From CAZTPC01 sp964615565 (lineage in GTDB: Bacteria > Patescibacteriota > Saccharimonadia > Saccharimonadales > AWTP1-31): a stretch of DNA of 16,760 bases. How positions within the stretch are numbered: position 1 is the first letter of the stretch; every line of letters starts with the position of its first letter. The position numbers and the translations under genes are program-made. The notes under the pieces were generated by a model. It searched no databases, was not told the origin of the DNA, and saw only the letters and a program-made list of their open reading frames with translations. Shown piece after piece: positions 7,039 to 15,006 of this stretch. Where the stretch lies: positions 1 through 16,760 of the forward strand of contig CAZTPC010000020.1 in assembly GCA_964615565.1 (NCBI GenBank), written 5' to 3'.

Positions 7039-7946
7039 ATATCCCACCGCTCGTCTTCTTCGGCACTGGTCCGGTAGCTGCCGAATCTCTAGAAATGCTC
7101 GCTAAGAACTTTTCTATTGAAGCAGTTATTACAAAACCCACTCCTGCGCACCACCGAGGATCAGCCCCAGTTATTGATGTAGCCAAAGAGTTAAACGTTT
7201 CCGTACTAACAGCTTCAAGCAAAGCTGAGTTGGACAATTTAATGGCAGGCGCGCCAGTGAAGAGCAAGCTTGCCGTACTAATAGATTTTGGGATTATCAT
7301 CTCTCAGGAAGTAATTAACTACTTCCCTTTAGGGATAGTTAACAGTCACTTTTCGATACTTCCTGATTTAAGGGGAGCAGATCCTATAACTTTTGCTATT
7401 TTATCTGGCCAAAAACAAACCGGTGTAAGTTTAATGAAGGTTGTTGAAGCAATGGACGAAGGCCCATTGTTCTCTTACGGTGAATTTGATATTCCTGACG
7501 ACATCACAACGCCAGAGCTGACACACGAACTAATCCTGCTTAGTGATGCCCTACTGACCGCCCAACTACCTGAAATCTACTCACAAAAACAGGTTGGGTT
7601 GGACCAGTCTATAACAAACAGAGCTGTCAGCTATTCCAAACGGCTTACAAAAGAGGATGGCGTTTTAGACCTTAAGAAGTCTGCAGTAGAACTCGAACGA
7701 GAAGTTCGAGCATATATAGGGTGGCCAGGCACCAGAACAAAGCTGAAAGACCTTGAAGTAACTATTATTAAGGCTCATGTCGTCGACGGCGATGGGGATA
7801 TAGGCAATCTTACCGTTACCCGTGACTCTCTGTGTATACAGACGGCTAGCCAGCGATTATCAATTGATCAGATTAAGCCTTCTGGCAAAAAACAGATGGA
7901 TATAAGTTCTTTTCTTGCCGGATACGCAAACCGGCTAAAGGACTAG
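7026..7946 (+). CDS. fmt: Methionyl-tRNA formyltransferase
   Basis: Transfers a formyl group from 10-formyltetrahydrofolate to Met-tRNA(fMet), enabling bacterial initiation with IF-2 (also in this window). 306 residues, near the usual 315. The N-terminal Rossmann domain starts VFFGTGPVAAESL (10-22). Catalytic residues are N106 and H108 in NSHFSILPDLRGADP (106-120) and D144 in the loop AMDEGPL (142-148), where most enzymes have GLDTGD. The linker YSKRLTKEDGVLD (203-215) and the C-terminal OB-like domain ending GKKQMDISSFLAGY (287-300) are typical. The start overlaps def by 13 nt. Its stop codon and that of the opposing gene share the four bases CTAG (7943-7946). Confidence 0.95.
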   Translation: MDRVDIPPLVFFGTGPVAAESLEMLAKNFSIEAVITKPTPAHHRGSAPVIDVAKELNVSVLTASSKAELDNLMAGAPVKSKLAVLIDFGIIISQEVINYFPLGIVNSHFSILPDLRGADPITFAILSGQKQTGVSLMKVVEAMDEGPLFSYGEFDIPDDITTPELTHELILLSDALLTAQLPEIYSQKQVGLDQSITNRAVSYSKRLTKEDGVLDLKKSAVELEREVRAYIGWPGTRTKLKDLEVTIIKAHVVDGDGDIGNLTVTRDSLCIQTASQRLSIDQIKPSGKKQMDISSFLAGYANRLKD

Positions 7947-8602
7947 GCAGCCGGAGGATACTGGGCAGGAGGTTGTGTCTGGCCGAAAGTCGAAATGTCT
8001 TGCGGTGAACCTGGCATAGAAGGAGGAGCCGGAAACTGCCCTTGATATGGTTGTGGTGGAGTCATTTGTATAGGCTGAGCTGGTTGCGACTGTAATGGCT
8101 GAGCCTGAGTTGGCTGACCAAATTGCCCATTAGCTACCGGCTGGGTAAACTGATCAACTTGTTGGGGATTTTGTGGCAATGGTTGCTGCGAAAAAGGTTG
8201 TACAGCCGGCTGCAGTGGCTGCAACGGGGTTTGTTGGGCAGTAATCGGAGGCTGGAATGACTGTGGAGCCGGTACAGTTGCTGCGGCAGCCTGTTGGCTG
8301 GCGGCGACGATCTGTGGAGCTGCGGTCTTTATTTCGCCCTTAAGTGCTTCAAGTTCTTCAGCGACTACTTGTTTGTAGTTTGGGAAGTTAGTTTCGAGCC
8401 ACTTAAGCGCTCCCGCTTCGTCACTTCTATCGATAAAAGCCTCGAACTCGTCTAGCTGCTCATTGGTCATACGCTGTGCCAACTTCATACCAACCCTCAT
8501 CTCGAGAGTCTCATAGATATGACTAAGCATTCTATTCTTCTCGGCTGCCGGGAGGCTGCCAAGACCAAGTTCTATAAGTAAGTTATCGTCTAGTTTAAAC
8601 AT
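7943..8602 (-). CDS. DUF5663-like protein with Pro/Gln-rich tail
   Basis: 219-residue protein of unknown function. Residues 1-96 form an acidic helical domain starting MFKLDDNLLIELGLGSLP and continuing with a helix-rich stretch (EKNRMLSHIYETLEMRVG); from memory this pattern matches DUF5663, a family common in Candidate Phyla Radiation genomes, although I cannot run a profile search. Residues 97-219 are low complexity, very rich in Pro, Gln and Ala, with repeated PLQPLQP- and QPAQP-like units, no signal peptide and no membrane segment. AGGA lies about 7 nt before the ATG. It is the last gene of the rpsA-infB operon, 30 nt after the tail-anchored protein, which suggests the two products work together. 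Confidence 0.75.
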   Translation of the reverse strand: MFKLDDNLLIELGLGSLPAAEKNRMLSHIYETLEMRVGMKLAQRMTNEQLDEFEAFIDRSDEAGALKWLETNFPNYKQVVAEELEALKGEIKTAAPQIVAASQQAAAATVPAPQSFQPPITAQQTPLQPLQPAVQPFSQQPLPQNPQQVDQFTQPVANGQFGQPTQAQPLQSQPAQPIQMTPPQPYQGQFPAPPSMPGSPQDISTFGQTQPPAQYPPAA

Positions 8603-8632
8603 ATATTTTCCTGCCTTTATTCTAACAGAACG

Positions 8633-10267
8633 CTACCTAGTTAGTACATACAACAAAATGAACACTATAGTACCCACAATGGCTCCCCATGCCCCTGTTG
8701 CTGCGGCTTCTTTATAATTCACCGTTTTATTTTCTTCCTGTGTCGGTAGTATCTGACCACTATCTGGCTGGTGAGAATTTGTATACATTTGTTGTGCAGG
8801 ATCTGCGCCCAACAGCTGCTGAGGTTGCTGCAGCACTTGTTGCTGCGTTCCATATGCCAAAGTTGAAACCGCAGGTGCCTGACCCTGGTCTTTAATTTCG
8901 TGCCTCTGCTCGAATACCTTTTCCGAAACAATACCCTTAGATTCAGGGCTAGCTGTAAATCGCTCGACACCAGCCGCGGCCATAGATTTACTACTCAACT
9001 CAGACTCTGGAGATCGTTGGAATGCCATTTTTGTTTCCAGTGATTCAGCGCGCAGTTCAGTGTTATTTTCAGTTTTATCCGTTGTTGTTCTATCAACGTT
9101 ACTCTTCTCGATTGACCTGCTCCTATCAAAAACGGTCATCATTTCAGAAGCTCTTTCTTGTTCTTTCCGATGTTTTTCTAACAACTCTTTTTCACGCTCA
9201 AGCACTTTCTGTCGCATAGACATCTCTTCAAATTTTGCATCGACTTTCTTGAATTGCTTATTTACTACGTTGCGATCCCTACTATCTCTGCGTCGTGCTA
9301 ACGCATAGTTGAGAAGATGTAGGCCCAAGTTTTTGTTCTCGTTATATATGTTTGTCTCATTGTGCGTATGATTGTGGTTTATAACCGTAGTTGGATCGTA
9401 ATTATGGTCATCTATATCTTCATGATCACTGGAGCTAGGGCCACCAGGACCATCTTCCATATCAGCAGCACGTCTTCGGAGGATTGTCTCAATACTCTCT
9501 GGTTCAGCTATTGGCGGAATCGGGACCTCGGATGGACGTTCACCAGTGTCAGCACTAGCTTCTGGGCTAGTCTCGGCAGCAGCGTCACCATCCTCACGAG
9601 CCTCAGATGCTTCGGGGCCCAGGAGATCGTTTTCAATAGTATGAGAACCTTCTTCTTGTTCATGATCGCCAGCTGATACTGCGCCTACCGGGTACTCTGC
9701 TGTAACATCATGGCTAGGCAAAACGGCCGCTTCCGCACTAGGCTGAGAGTCATTCTCATCTGACTCAATAATCAATGGGCGCCACTCGTAACGATCGGGT
9801 ACAAGCTGGGCTTCGTCGGCACCTGGCTCAACTTCTTGACCTGGAGCAGCCTCATCAACAGGCTCATGCAGTGCGTCTACAGACGAGACCTCACTCATAT
9901 CGTAGTGGCTTAACTCTTTGTCCAACTTCTCTGTGGTTCGATCAGTATCATGTGCTTTAGGCTCTTCTTCACGGCTGCTGCCAACAAGCGTCTCTAGCGA
10001 CTGCGGCCTCTCTTCGACCGGCTGGACTTCGCCCATGAGCGGACGAACATCTTTGCGGTTCCTAATACGCTCATACCTCGCTAAGAGTGAACGGCTTTCT
10101 GGCTTCTCATTACCACGTTCACTAGTCTCCGTGTCAGCCGTCTTGGGGCGCTCAACTAGACTACCGAGACTAAAGTTTCTGGCTTTACGCTTCTTTTTTG
10201 GCGACTCTTTTGAGTCATCTGCATCTACACTCGGCTGTTCTTGGTCGAAACGAGGGCGTCCTTCCAT
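8633..10267 (-). CDS. Acidic, coiled-coil, predicted tail-anchored protein of unknown function
   Basis: 544 residues, no family recognised. It begins with a basic patch KKKRKAR (24-30) in an otherwise charged N-terminus, followed by a long acidic, Pro/Ser-rich, probably disordered segment (about 80-285). A short Asn/His-rich stretch (NHNHTHNETNIYNENKN, 297-313) precedes a basic helix (LLNYALARRRDSRDRN) and a predicted coiled coil (about 337-378, heavy in K, E and R with hydrophobic heptad positions). A Gln-rich linker (about 474-515) leads to a single C-terminal membrane helix (AWGAIVGTIVFILLYVL, 526-542) ending two residues later. There is no signal peptide, so the bulk should face the cytoplasm. 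The ATG lies 9 nt after the infB stop; the start fits tight operon spacing. Confidence 0.8.
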   Translation of the reverse strand: MEGRPRFDQEQPSVDADDSKESPKKKRKARNFSLGSLVERPKTADTETSERGNEKPESRSLLARYERIRNRKDVRPLMGEVQPVEERPQSLETLVGSSREEEPKAHDTDRTTEKLDKELSHYDMSEVSSVDALHEPVDEAAPGQEVEPGADEAQLVPDRYEWRPLIIESDENDSQPSAEAAVLPSHDVTAEYPVGAVSAGDHEQEEGSHTIENDLLGPEASEAREDGDAAAETSPEASADTGERPSEVPIPPIAEPESIETILRRRAADMEDGPGGPSSSDHEDIDDHNYDPTTVINHNHTHNETNIYNENKNLGLHLLNYALARRRDSRDRNVVNKQFKKVDAKFEEMSMRQKVLEREKELLEKHRKEQERASEMMTVFDRSRSIEKSNVDRTTTDKTENNTELRAESLETKMAFQRSPESELSSKSMAAAGVERFTASPESKGIVSEKVFEQRHEIKDQGQAPAVSTLAYGTQQQVLQQPQQLLGADPAQQMYTNSHQPDSGQILPTQEENKTVNYKEAAATGAWGAIVGTIVFILLYVLTR

Positions 10268-10276
10268 TGCGATAAC

Positions 10277-12040
10277 CTATAGGTGTCTTACAACACTCTC
10301 CCTAGTAAATAATCTAATCTGATCACCTTCAGCGAGCTCAAGACGGCTGGTCGTATCAATACTAATCCCACACATCTCGCCTTCGAAGACTTCTTTTGTG
10401 TCCTGAGGGCCACGCTTCAAGTTCGAGATACTAACCTCAGCGAGCTCTTCCTTACCTCTGAACACCTTAGCGATTGCGGGTGATTCTAATTTGCCGCTAG
10501 TTACTTCTCCACCGCAAATAACCTGGGTCTTGGTGGACTTAAAGATAGCCTTAACTGTGAGCGTACCCATGTCTTTCTCGATGATCTCAGGGGCAAGCAG
10601 CTTAGTGAGCTCTATTTTTACATCATCAATCAGTTCGTAAATAATACTGTACAAACGAATACTTACCTTATCTCGGCTAGCAAGTCGTTTGATACTTGTC
10701 GGCAGCTGAGTGCTAAAACCGTAGATAATCGCACCGCTTGAGTTGGCAAGGTGAAGATCATTCTCGCTAACCGCACCAACGCCACTACCAACGATACGAA
10801 CCATGACTTCTTCGTTATCGAGTGTTCGAACGCTATCAATAACAGACTTCAAGGAACCCTGTACGTCAGCTTTAATGATCACTGGCAATTCAGTTACTTG
10901 ATTGTTGCGGTTGATCATGCGGATAAGCTCGCTGCTACCGATATCTTGTCGAGCTTCGGTATGCTTCTTCTGCAAAGCGTTGTCGGCAGCCATAGTCTTA
11001 GCAGCCTTTTCATTGGTTGCTACCTGGAACTCGTCACCAAAGCGTGGCAATTCCTTGAACCCGGTAATAAGAACTGGTGTTGAAGGACCAGCTTCTTTAA
11101 TTGGCTTCTTGAGCGTTGTCTCCAGGTTACGCACTTTTGCGTACGTTCCACCTGCCACAATAAAGTCACCAGGCTTCAACACGCCCTCATCGACCAGACA
11201 GATGGCCACAGGGCCACGTCCTTGCTCTTGATGTGCTTCAATGATCAAACCAGTAGCAGGAACATCGACCTCAGCTTTGAGGTCCTCTACGTCAGCTACA
11301 AGCAGCACCATATCAAGCAACTCGGGTATACCCTGTTTTGTCTTGGCAGATACCTCTACTACAACCGTATCACCACCCCATTCCTCAACGAGGACTTCAT
11401 GTTCAGCAAGTTGCTGCTTAAGCTGTGGTACATTTGCACCTTCTTTATCAATCTTGTTTACAGCAACGACAATCTTAACACCAGCCTTGCGTGCAAAACG
11501 GATAGCTTCGATAGTCTGAGGTTTAACACCATCATCTGCTGCGACAACAATCACCACAACGTCTGTTAATAATGCTCCGTGCTCACGAAGCGCAGCAAAG
11601 GCCTCGTGACCAGGGGTATCAAGGAAAGTAATTGCTCGGTCCTTGTGGGTAACTTGGTATGCCGAGATGTGCTGGGTGATTCCGCCAGCTTCACCTTTAG
11701 CAATATCAGCGCCACGGATGGCATCGAGCAAACTTGTCTTGCCGTGGTCGACGTGACCCATCACAGCAATAACAGGGGGTCGAGTGACCCCCTTTTCATT
11801 TGTTTTACGTTTCTCACGAACAGCAACTGGTGCTTCTTCTGAGTGCCTTGCGAGCTCAATATCAAGCCCTAGTTCACTTACGATAATCTGGGCTGTGTCG
11901 AAATCAATCCGCTCATTAACGGTTGCCATGATACCGTTCTTCATTAGCTCACCGATGAGCTTGGTAGCTGGCAATAGGAGCTTTTCGGCTAAAGCGCCGA
12001 CAGTAATCTGGTCTTCAATCTCGATCGTGCGGTCAGCCAT
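10277..12040 (-). CDS. infB: Translation initiation factor IF-2 (short N-terminus)
   Basis: GTPase that brings formyl-Met-tRNA to the 30S subunit and promotes subunit joining. 587 residues compared with about 890 in E. coli; the missing part is the variable N-terminal region. One short IF2 N-terminal module remains (about 8-60, ITVGALAEKLLLPATKLI). The G domain shows G1 GHVDHGKT (95-102), switch I GGITQHI (119-125), G3 DTPGHE (141-146), G4 NKID (195-198) and G5 SAK (231-233), followed by domains II, III and the C-terminal tRNA-binding domain ending near residue 587. A strong Shine-Dalgarno AAGGAG lies 7-8 nt before the ATG. It is 36 nt downstream of rpsA in the same operon; the usual neighbours nusA and rbfA are absent. 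Confidence 0.97.
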   Translation of the reverse strand: MADRTIEIEDQITVGALAEKLLLPATKLIGELMKNGIMATVNERIDFDTAQIIVSELGLDIELARHSEEAPVAVREKRKTNEKGVTRPPVIAVMGHVDHGKTSLLDAIRGADIAKGEAGGITQHISAYQVTHKDRAITFLDTPGHEAFAALREHGALLTDVVVIVVAADDGVKPQTIEAIRFARKAGVKIVVAVNKIDKEGANVPQLKQQLAEHEVLVEEWGGDTVVVEVSAKTKQGIPELLDMVLLVADVEDLKAEVDVPATGLIIEAHQEQGRGPVAICLVDEGVLKPGDFIVAGGTYAKVRNLETTLKKPIKEAGPSTPVLITGFKELPRFGDEFQVATNEKAAKTMAADNALQKKHTEARQDIGSSELIRMINRNNQVTELPVIIKADVQGSLKSVIDSVRTLDNEEVMVRIVGSGVGAVSENDLHLANSSGAIIYGFSTQLPTSIKRLASRDKVSIRLYSIIYELIDDVKIELTKLLAPEIIEKDMGTLTVKAIFKSTKTQVICGGEVTSGKLESPAIAKVFRGKEELAEVSISNLKRGPQDTKEVFEGEMCGISIDTTSRLELAEGDQIRLFTRESVVRHL

Positions 12041-12076
12041 GTGAGTGCTCCTTTCCGTTAATTTGTCTGGTGCGGA

Positions 12077-13141
12077 CTAGTTTGCGTCTTTAAGGCTCAA
12101 TGCGATCTTGCGAGCCTCGGTATCAATCTCGAGTACCTTGAACTGCTTTTTCTCATTGAGTTGGAAAATCTTCTCTGGGTCTACGCCATCGTCGTTGCTC
12201 ATCTCTGAAACATGAACGAGAGCTTCTACGCTTGGGCTAAGCTGCACGAATGCACCGAAAGGTGTAATTCGAGTAACTTTGCCTTCTACGGTCTGGCCTT
12301 TTTCAAAAGCTTTGACTTCGTTGAGCCATGGATCATCCTGCATTTGCTTCATGCTAAGTGAAAGACGGTCTTTATCGATAGCAATAATCTTAGCCTTGAT
12401 TGTCTGGCCAGTCTTTACGTATTCACGAGGGTCTTCCACACGTTCCCAAGAGATTTCTGAGATATGGACTAGACCTTCGATACCGTCTACGTTTACGAAT
12501 GCACCGAAGTCGATAACACCAGTTACGATACCTTCTACTTCGTCACCAACCTTAAGTTCAGCGAAACGTGATTGCATATCATCTTTAGTAGCTTCCTTCT
12601 CTGAGAAGATAAGCTTATTATCCTTACGGCTAACATCCAGTACGCGTACGCGTAGTGCCTGACCCGTTAGAGCGTTAAGCTTTTGAAGGATCTCGTCCTT
12701 GTCAGCGCCAGATACACGGGGGTAATGGCCAGCTGCAAGCTGAGAAACAGGTAGGAATCCTCGGATACCTTCCATCTCTACTAGTAGACCACCGCGGTTT
12801 GCGTCATAAGGAGTTACCTCGATAATTTCGCCAGCCTCGAAGATCCGCTGAAGTTCATCCCAACCTCTGTCTTTAACGGCTCGCTTCATGCTAAGCAGAG
12901 CGTATCCTTCATCCATCTCTGGGTCTACTACACTGGTAGTAACTTGTTCCCCAATTTCTAGCTTCTGGCCGTGGCCAATCTCTCTTCGGAGTACTACTCC
13001 AACACCGTTAGCGCCAAGGTCCAACCAGACCTCGTGCTTCCTTACAGAGGTGATAACGCCTTCAACGACGTCCCCTGTTTTTAGTTGTTTGATATCGCTA
13101 GACGCCAATAGGTCGTCCATCGTCACACTTGTTTTTGACAT
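12077..13141 (-). CDS. rpsA: S1 RNA-binding domain protein / ribosomal protein bS1 (four domains)
   Basis: 354 residues with four S1-type OB folds at about 19-87, 102-182, 196-265 and 281-351. Domains 3 and 4 are the most canonical (IVTGVIDFGAFVNVDGIEGL at 205-224 followed by VHISEISW; VTRITPFGAFVQL at 289-301), domains 1 and 2 more divergent, as is usual for the ribosome-binding end of S1. E. coli S1 has six domains; four is typical of Firmicutes-type and many reduced genomes. Likely acts in mRNA recruitment to the 30S subunit. A near-perfect Shine-Dalgarno AAGGAGG lies 10 nt before the ATG, with its own promoter 5'. First gene of the operon with infB and two unknowns. Confidence 0.93.
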   Translation of the reverse strand: MSKTSVTMDDLLASSDIKQLKTGDVVEGVITSVRKHEVWLDLGANGVGVVLRREIGHGQKLEIGEQVTTSVVDPEMDEGYALLSMKRAVKDRGWDELQRIFEAGEIIEVTPYDANRGGLLVEMEGIRGFLPVSQLAAGHYPRVSGADKDEILQKLNALTGQALRVRVLDVSRKDNKLIFSEKEATKDDMQSRFAELKVGDEVEGIVTGVIDFGAFVNVDGIEGLVHISEISWERVEDPREYVKTGQTIKAKIIAIDKDRLSLSMKQMQDDPWLNEVKAFEKGQTVEGKVTRITPFGAFVQLSPSVEALVHVSEMSNDDGVDPEKIFQLNEKKQFKVLEIDTEARKIALSLKDAN

Positions 13142-13205
13142 GAGTTACATGCCTCCTTGTTCTGCGGCAACTCGTAAGCTGTGATTCCGATCAGATTTCC
13201 TCCGA

Positions 13206-13234
13206 ATTATACACTGTTACGTATCTGTTATCAA
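13206..13234 (-). promoter_or_regulatory. Strong promoter of rpsA-infB operon
   Basis: Minus strand: -35 TTGATA (13229-13234), 17 nt spacer, -10 TATAAT (13206-13211). Predicted start near 13199, giving a leader of about 58 nt that carries the strong Shine-Dalgarno. The closest match to sigma70 consensus in the window. Confidence 0.8.
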
Positions 13235-13280
13235 CTGTTGTAATGATGTTTTCGAGCTTTTGTACATGCCAACAGTCATC

Positions 13281-13286
13281 TATACT
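13281..13286 (+). promoter_or_regulatory. -10 element of the ROK gene, predicted leaderless
   Basis: TATACT at 13281-13286, with 7 nt (13287-13293) to ATG 13294. A -35 is not convincing (TTGTAC at 13260-13265 has a 15 nt spacer). Confidence 0.5.
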
Positions 13287-13293
13287 TGGGTGT

Positions 13294-14097
13294 ATGTATT
13301 TGGCGGTAGATATCGGGGCTACAAAAGTATTACTTGCTGTTTTCAGTAAGTCTGGCAAGATTCTTGAGCAACGCAAATTCCCTACCAAAGAAAAGTATCC
13401 CGATCTTATCAAAGATCTTGTTAGTGAGGTCTCCCAGCTACAGAATAACGACTTCGATAAGATTGCAGTCGCCGTACCCGGCCGCCTCGACCGTAAAGCT
13501 GGGGTAGGGATAGCCTTTGGCAATCGCCCTTGGCAGAACGTGCCTATCCAAGCAGACATCGAGAAGAGACTTCACTGCCCCGTTATTATCGAGAATGACG
13601 CAAAACTTGCAGCGCTCTCAGAAGCACAACTTATCAAAAGTGAGTTTAGTAAAGTACTTTATGTAACCGTAAGCACTGGCATTAGTGCTGGTCTTATCGT
13701 AGATGGTGTTATAGAAACAAACATGGCCGATAGTGAGAGTGGCCAAATGTGGTTTGAGCACAAAGGTAAGCAGATGCAGTGGGAAGACTTTGCATCAGGG
13801 CGTGCCATCGTAGCAACGTATGGTAAGCGAGCAAGCGAAATAACAGATAAGAAGGTTTGGTCCGAGATTGCCCACAACATCGCCATAGGTTTAATCGAGC
13901 TTATCGCCGTTATACAACCAGAGGTTATCATCCTTGGGGGTGGCGTAGGTTCTCACTTCAGTAAATTCGAGAAGCCTCTAACCGCAGAACTCAAGAAGTA
14001 CGCATTACCGATAGTGCCAATACCTCCTATTAGACAAGCACAACATCCAGAAGAAGCGGTCATATACGGGTGCTATTCCCTCGTAAAGGGATCATAG
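13294..14097 (+). CDS. ROK-family protein (sugar-kinase-like)
   Basis: 267 residues from ATG 13294. ASKHA fold with phosphate-1 motif DIGATK (6-11), a glucokinase-like AFGNRPW (74-80), the catalytic-type aspartate D102 in IENDAKLAA (99-107), phosphate-2 STGISAG (127-133), and the adenosine motif ILGGGVGS (213-220). The ROK zinc-binding motif (CxCGxxGCxE) is absent: after ESGQMW (148-153) the chain goes through an alternative HKGKQMQWEDF to ASGRAI. Sugar specificity cannot be read; a glucokinase-like activity or a non-catalytic role are both possible. Earlier in-frame ATG codons (13243) would add a Cys-rich, non-homologous leader crossing the -10 element, so ATG 13294 is preferred. Its stop codon shares a base with the next start (TAGTG). 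Confidence 0.85.
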   Translation: MYLAVDIGATKVLLAVFSKSGKILEQRKFPTKEKYPDLIKDLVSEVSQLQNNDFDKIAVAVPGRLDRKAGVGIAFGNRPWQNVPIQADIEKRLHCPVIIENDAKLAALSEAQLIKSEFSKVLYVTVSTGISAGLIVDGVIETNMADSESGQMWFEHKGKQMQWEDFASGRAIVATYGKRASEITDKKVWSEIAHNIAIGLIELIAVIQPEVIILGGGVGSHFSKFEKPLTAELKKYALPIVPIPPIRQAQHPEEAVIYGCYSLVKGS

Positions 14098-14564
14098 TGG
14101 CCCAAAGTCTTATACGCACACTTGAGGCTACATACCCAGAAGTTAGTTTTGTTGCCAGCGACAGTTTCTATTGGTCGCCTCGTAAGAAAGTTGTCAACTT
14201 CGTAGATGAACTACTTTCGAAAGAGTCTGGCAGCTGGTCGTTACTACATGAAGTCGGTCATGCCCTACTCGATCACACCACATTTACCTCTGACTTTGAA
14301 CTGGTAAAGCTAGAGCTCGCTGCATGGAATAAGGCCCAGGAGATTGCTAAAAAAGTAAAAATTGAAATCCCTGATAATCACATTCAGGATTGCCTAGACA
14401 CATACCGTGAATGGCTCTACCTCCGCAGTACTTGTCCTCACTGCACTAGTGCGGGCCAACAGATTAAAACTAGCGTATACAGTTGTTTTAATTGCAACAC
14501 TACATGGGAAGTTTCTCGCTCGCGGCAATGTCGGTCATACCGAAGAAAGTTAGTTACAAAATAA
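14097..14564 (+). CDS. HExxH metal-binding protein with C-terminal zinc ribbon
   Basis: 155 residues from GTG 14097. An HEVGH motif (51-55) in the helix LLHEVGHALL, followed by a glutamate in LELAAW (E73), resembles the ImmA/IrrE-type metallopeptidase fold. The C-terminal part has two cysteine pairs, CPHC (113-116) and CFNC (130-133), forming a probable zinc ribbon, and a very basic tail. No membrane segment or signal. GTG 14097 is preceded by AAGGG at 6-7 nt and overlaps the ROK stop by one base, so it is translationally coupled; GTG 14070 within the ROK gene is an alternative start. Function unknown; no antitoxin-like HTH partner is adjacent, so an ImmA-like role is not supported by context. 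Confidence 0.75.
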   Translation: MAQSLIRTLEATYPEVSFVASDSFYWSPRKKVVNFVDELLSKESGSWSLLHEVGHALLDHTTFTSDFELVKLELAAWNKAQEIAKKVKIEIPDNHIQDCLDTYREWLYLRSTCPHCTSAGQQIKTSVYSCFNCNTTWEVSRSRQCRSYRRKLVTK

Positions 14565-14594
14565 AAACACCCCTGCTAGGCAGAAGTGTTTTTA
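14563..14594. terminator. Bidirectional rho-independent terminator
   Basis: Stem AAAAACAC (14563-14570) with GTGTTTTT (14586-14593) and CTG (14573-14575) with CAG (14581-14583), separated by a CC/AA internal mismatch; loop CTAGG. Flanking A and T runs make it usable from both sides, between the convergent zinc-ribbon and KGG genes. Confidence 0.8.
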
Positions 14595-14610
14595 TGAACA
14601 GTAACTAAAC

Positions 14611-14805
14611 TTAGTTAGCTTTTGTGCGTCGGCTAATCTTTCCACCCTTAGCGCCAGCAATTCGAGCTAGTTCACGGTTAGCGTAAAAGCCGCCTGTGCG
14701 ACCTTTCTTACCGCCCTTTGCGCCGATCTTGGCGTAAAAGTCTGAACCATACTTAGTTTTGTTTGTAGCAGCAGCTGCGCGGCCACCTTCTTTTGTTCCA
14801 GCCAT
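14611..14805 (-). CDS. KGG-repeat (stress-induced, Con-10/GsiB-like) small protein
   Basis: 64 residues, very rich in Gly, Ala, Lys and Arg. Two copies of the KGG motif are visible, IGAKGGKKGR (27-36) and IAGAKGGKISRR (49-60), separated by a TGGFYAN stretch. This matches the KGG/stress-induced-protein family (related to fungal Con-10 and Bacillus GsiB), small, hydrophilic proteins associated with stress or desiccation; no enzymatic role is expected. The ATG (14803-14805) has a strong Shine-Dalgarno (AGGGAGG about 8 nt upstream). It is monocistronic, ending at the bidirectional terminator, with a leader of about 90 nt or more. Confidence 0.88.
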   Translation of the reverse strand: MAGTKEGGRAAAATNKTKYGSDFYAKIGAKGGKKGRTGGFYANRELARIAGAKGGKISRRTKAN

Positions 14806-14901
14806 AGTCTAGGCCTCCCTTTAGATTATTGCCCCACCCAGACTCTGACAAAGATGTGAAGAAGGCCACCCGCTTCTCTTATCCCTTTCAGAATTACTAG
14901 A

Positions 14902-14945
14902 ATATTACCATTCTATTGCGCTAATGTCAATTAATATTGATTATA
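14902..14945 (-). promoter_or_regulatory. Promoter region of the KGG gene
   Basis: Minus strand: perfect -35 TTGACA (14925-14930), 17 nt spacer, -10 TAATAT (14902-14907), predicted start near 14895. A second -10 TATAAT (14940-14945) lies upstream without a clear -35. An imperfect palindrome TCAATTAATATTGA (14927-14940) overlaps the -35 and may be an operator. The rest of the 14806-15006 gap is AT-rich and shows nothing else. Confidence 0.6.
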
Positions 14946-15006
14946 TTTAAGAATTGTTTCAGGAATGAGATATTTAACACCTTAGCCGGTGTAATGGATA
15001 CAACGT

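Noticed and set aside
7917..7935. GCCGG/CCGGC hairpin as terminator of fmt or of the infB operon
   Set aside because: It lies inside the fmt coding sequence and no T run follows on either strand.
8000..8320. DNA tandem repeat or minisatellite in the Pro/Gln tail
   Set aside because: The repetition is at amino-acid composition level; the nucleotide units are not regular enough to call a repeat array.
8719..9676. Long open frames antisense or out of frame within the 544-residue gene
   Set aside because: No start signals or domains; explained by the composition of the low-complexity gene on the minus strand. The same holds for open frames opposite infB, priA and rpsA.
13243..13293. Upstream ATG for the ROK gene
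   Set aside because: Adds 17 residues unlike the family and crosses the -10 element; ATG 13294 begins the canonical first beta strand.
14977..14992. ACACC/GGTGT hairpin downstream of the VOC gene as terminator
   Set aside because: Only 5 bp, and the following TAAATAT is not a proper T run; too weak to call.
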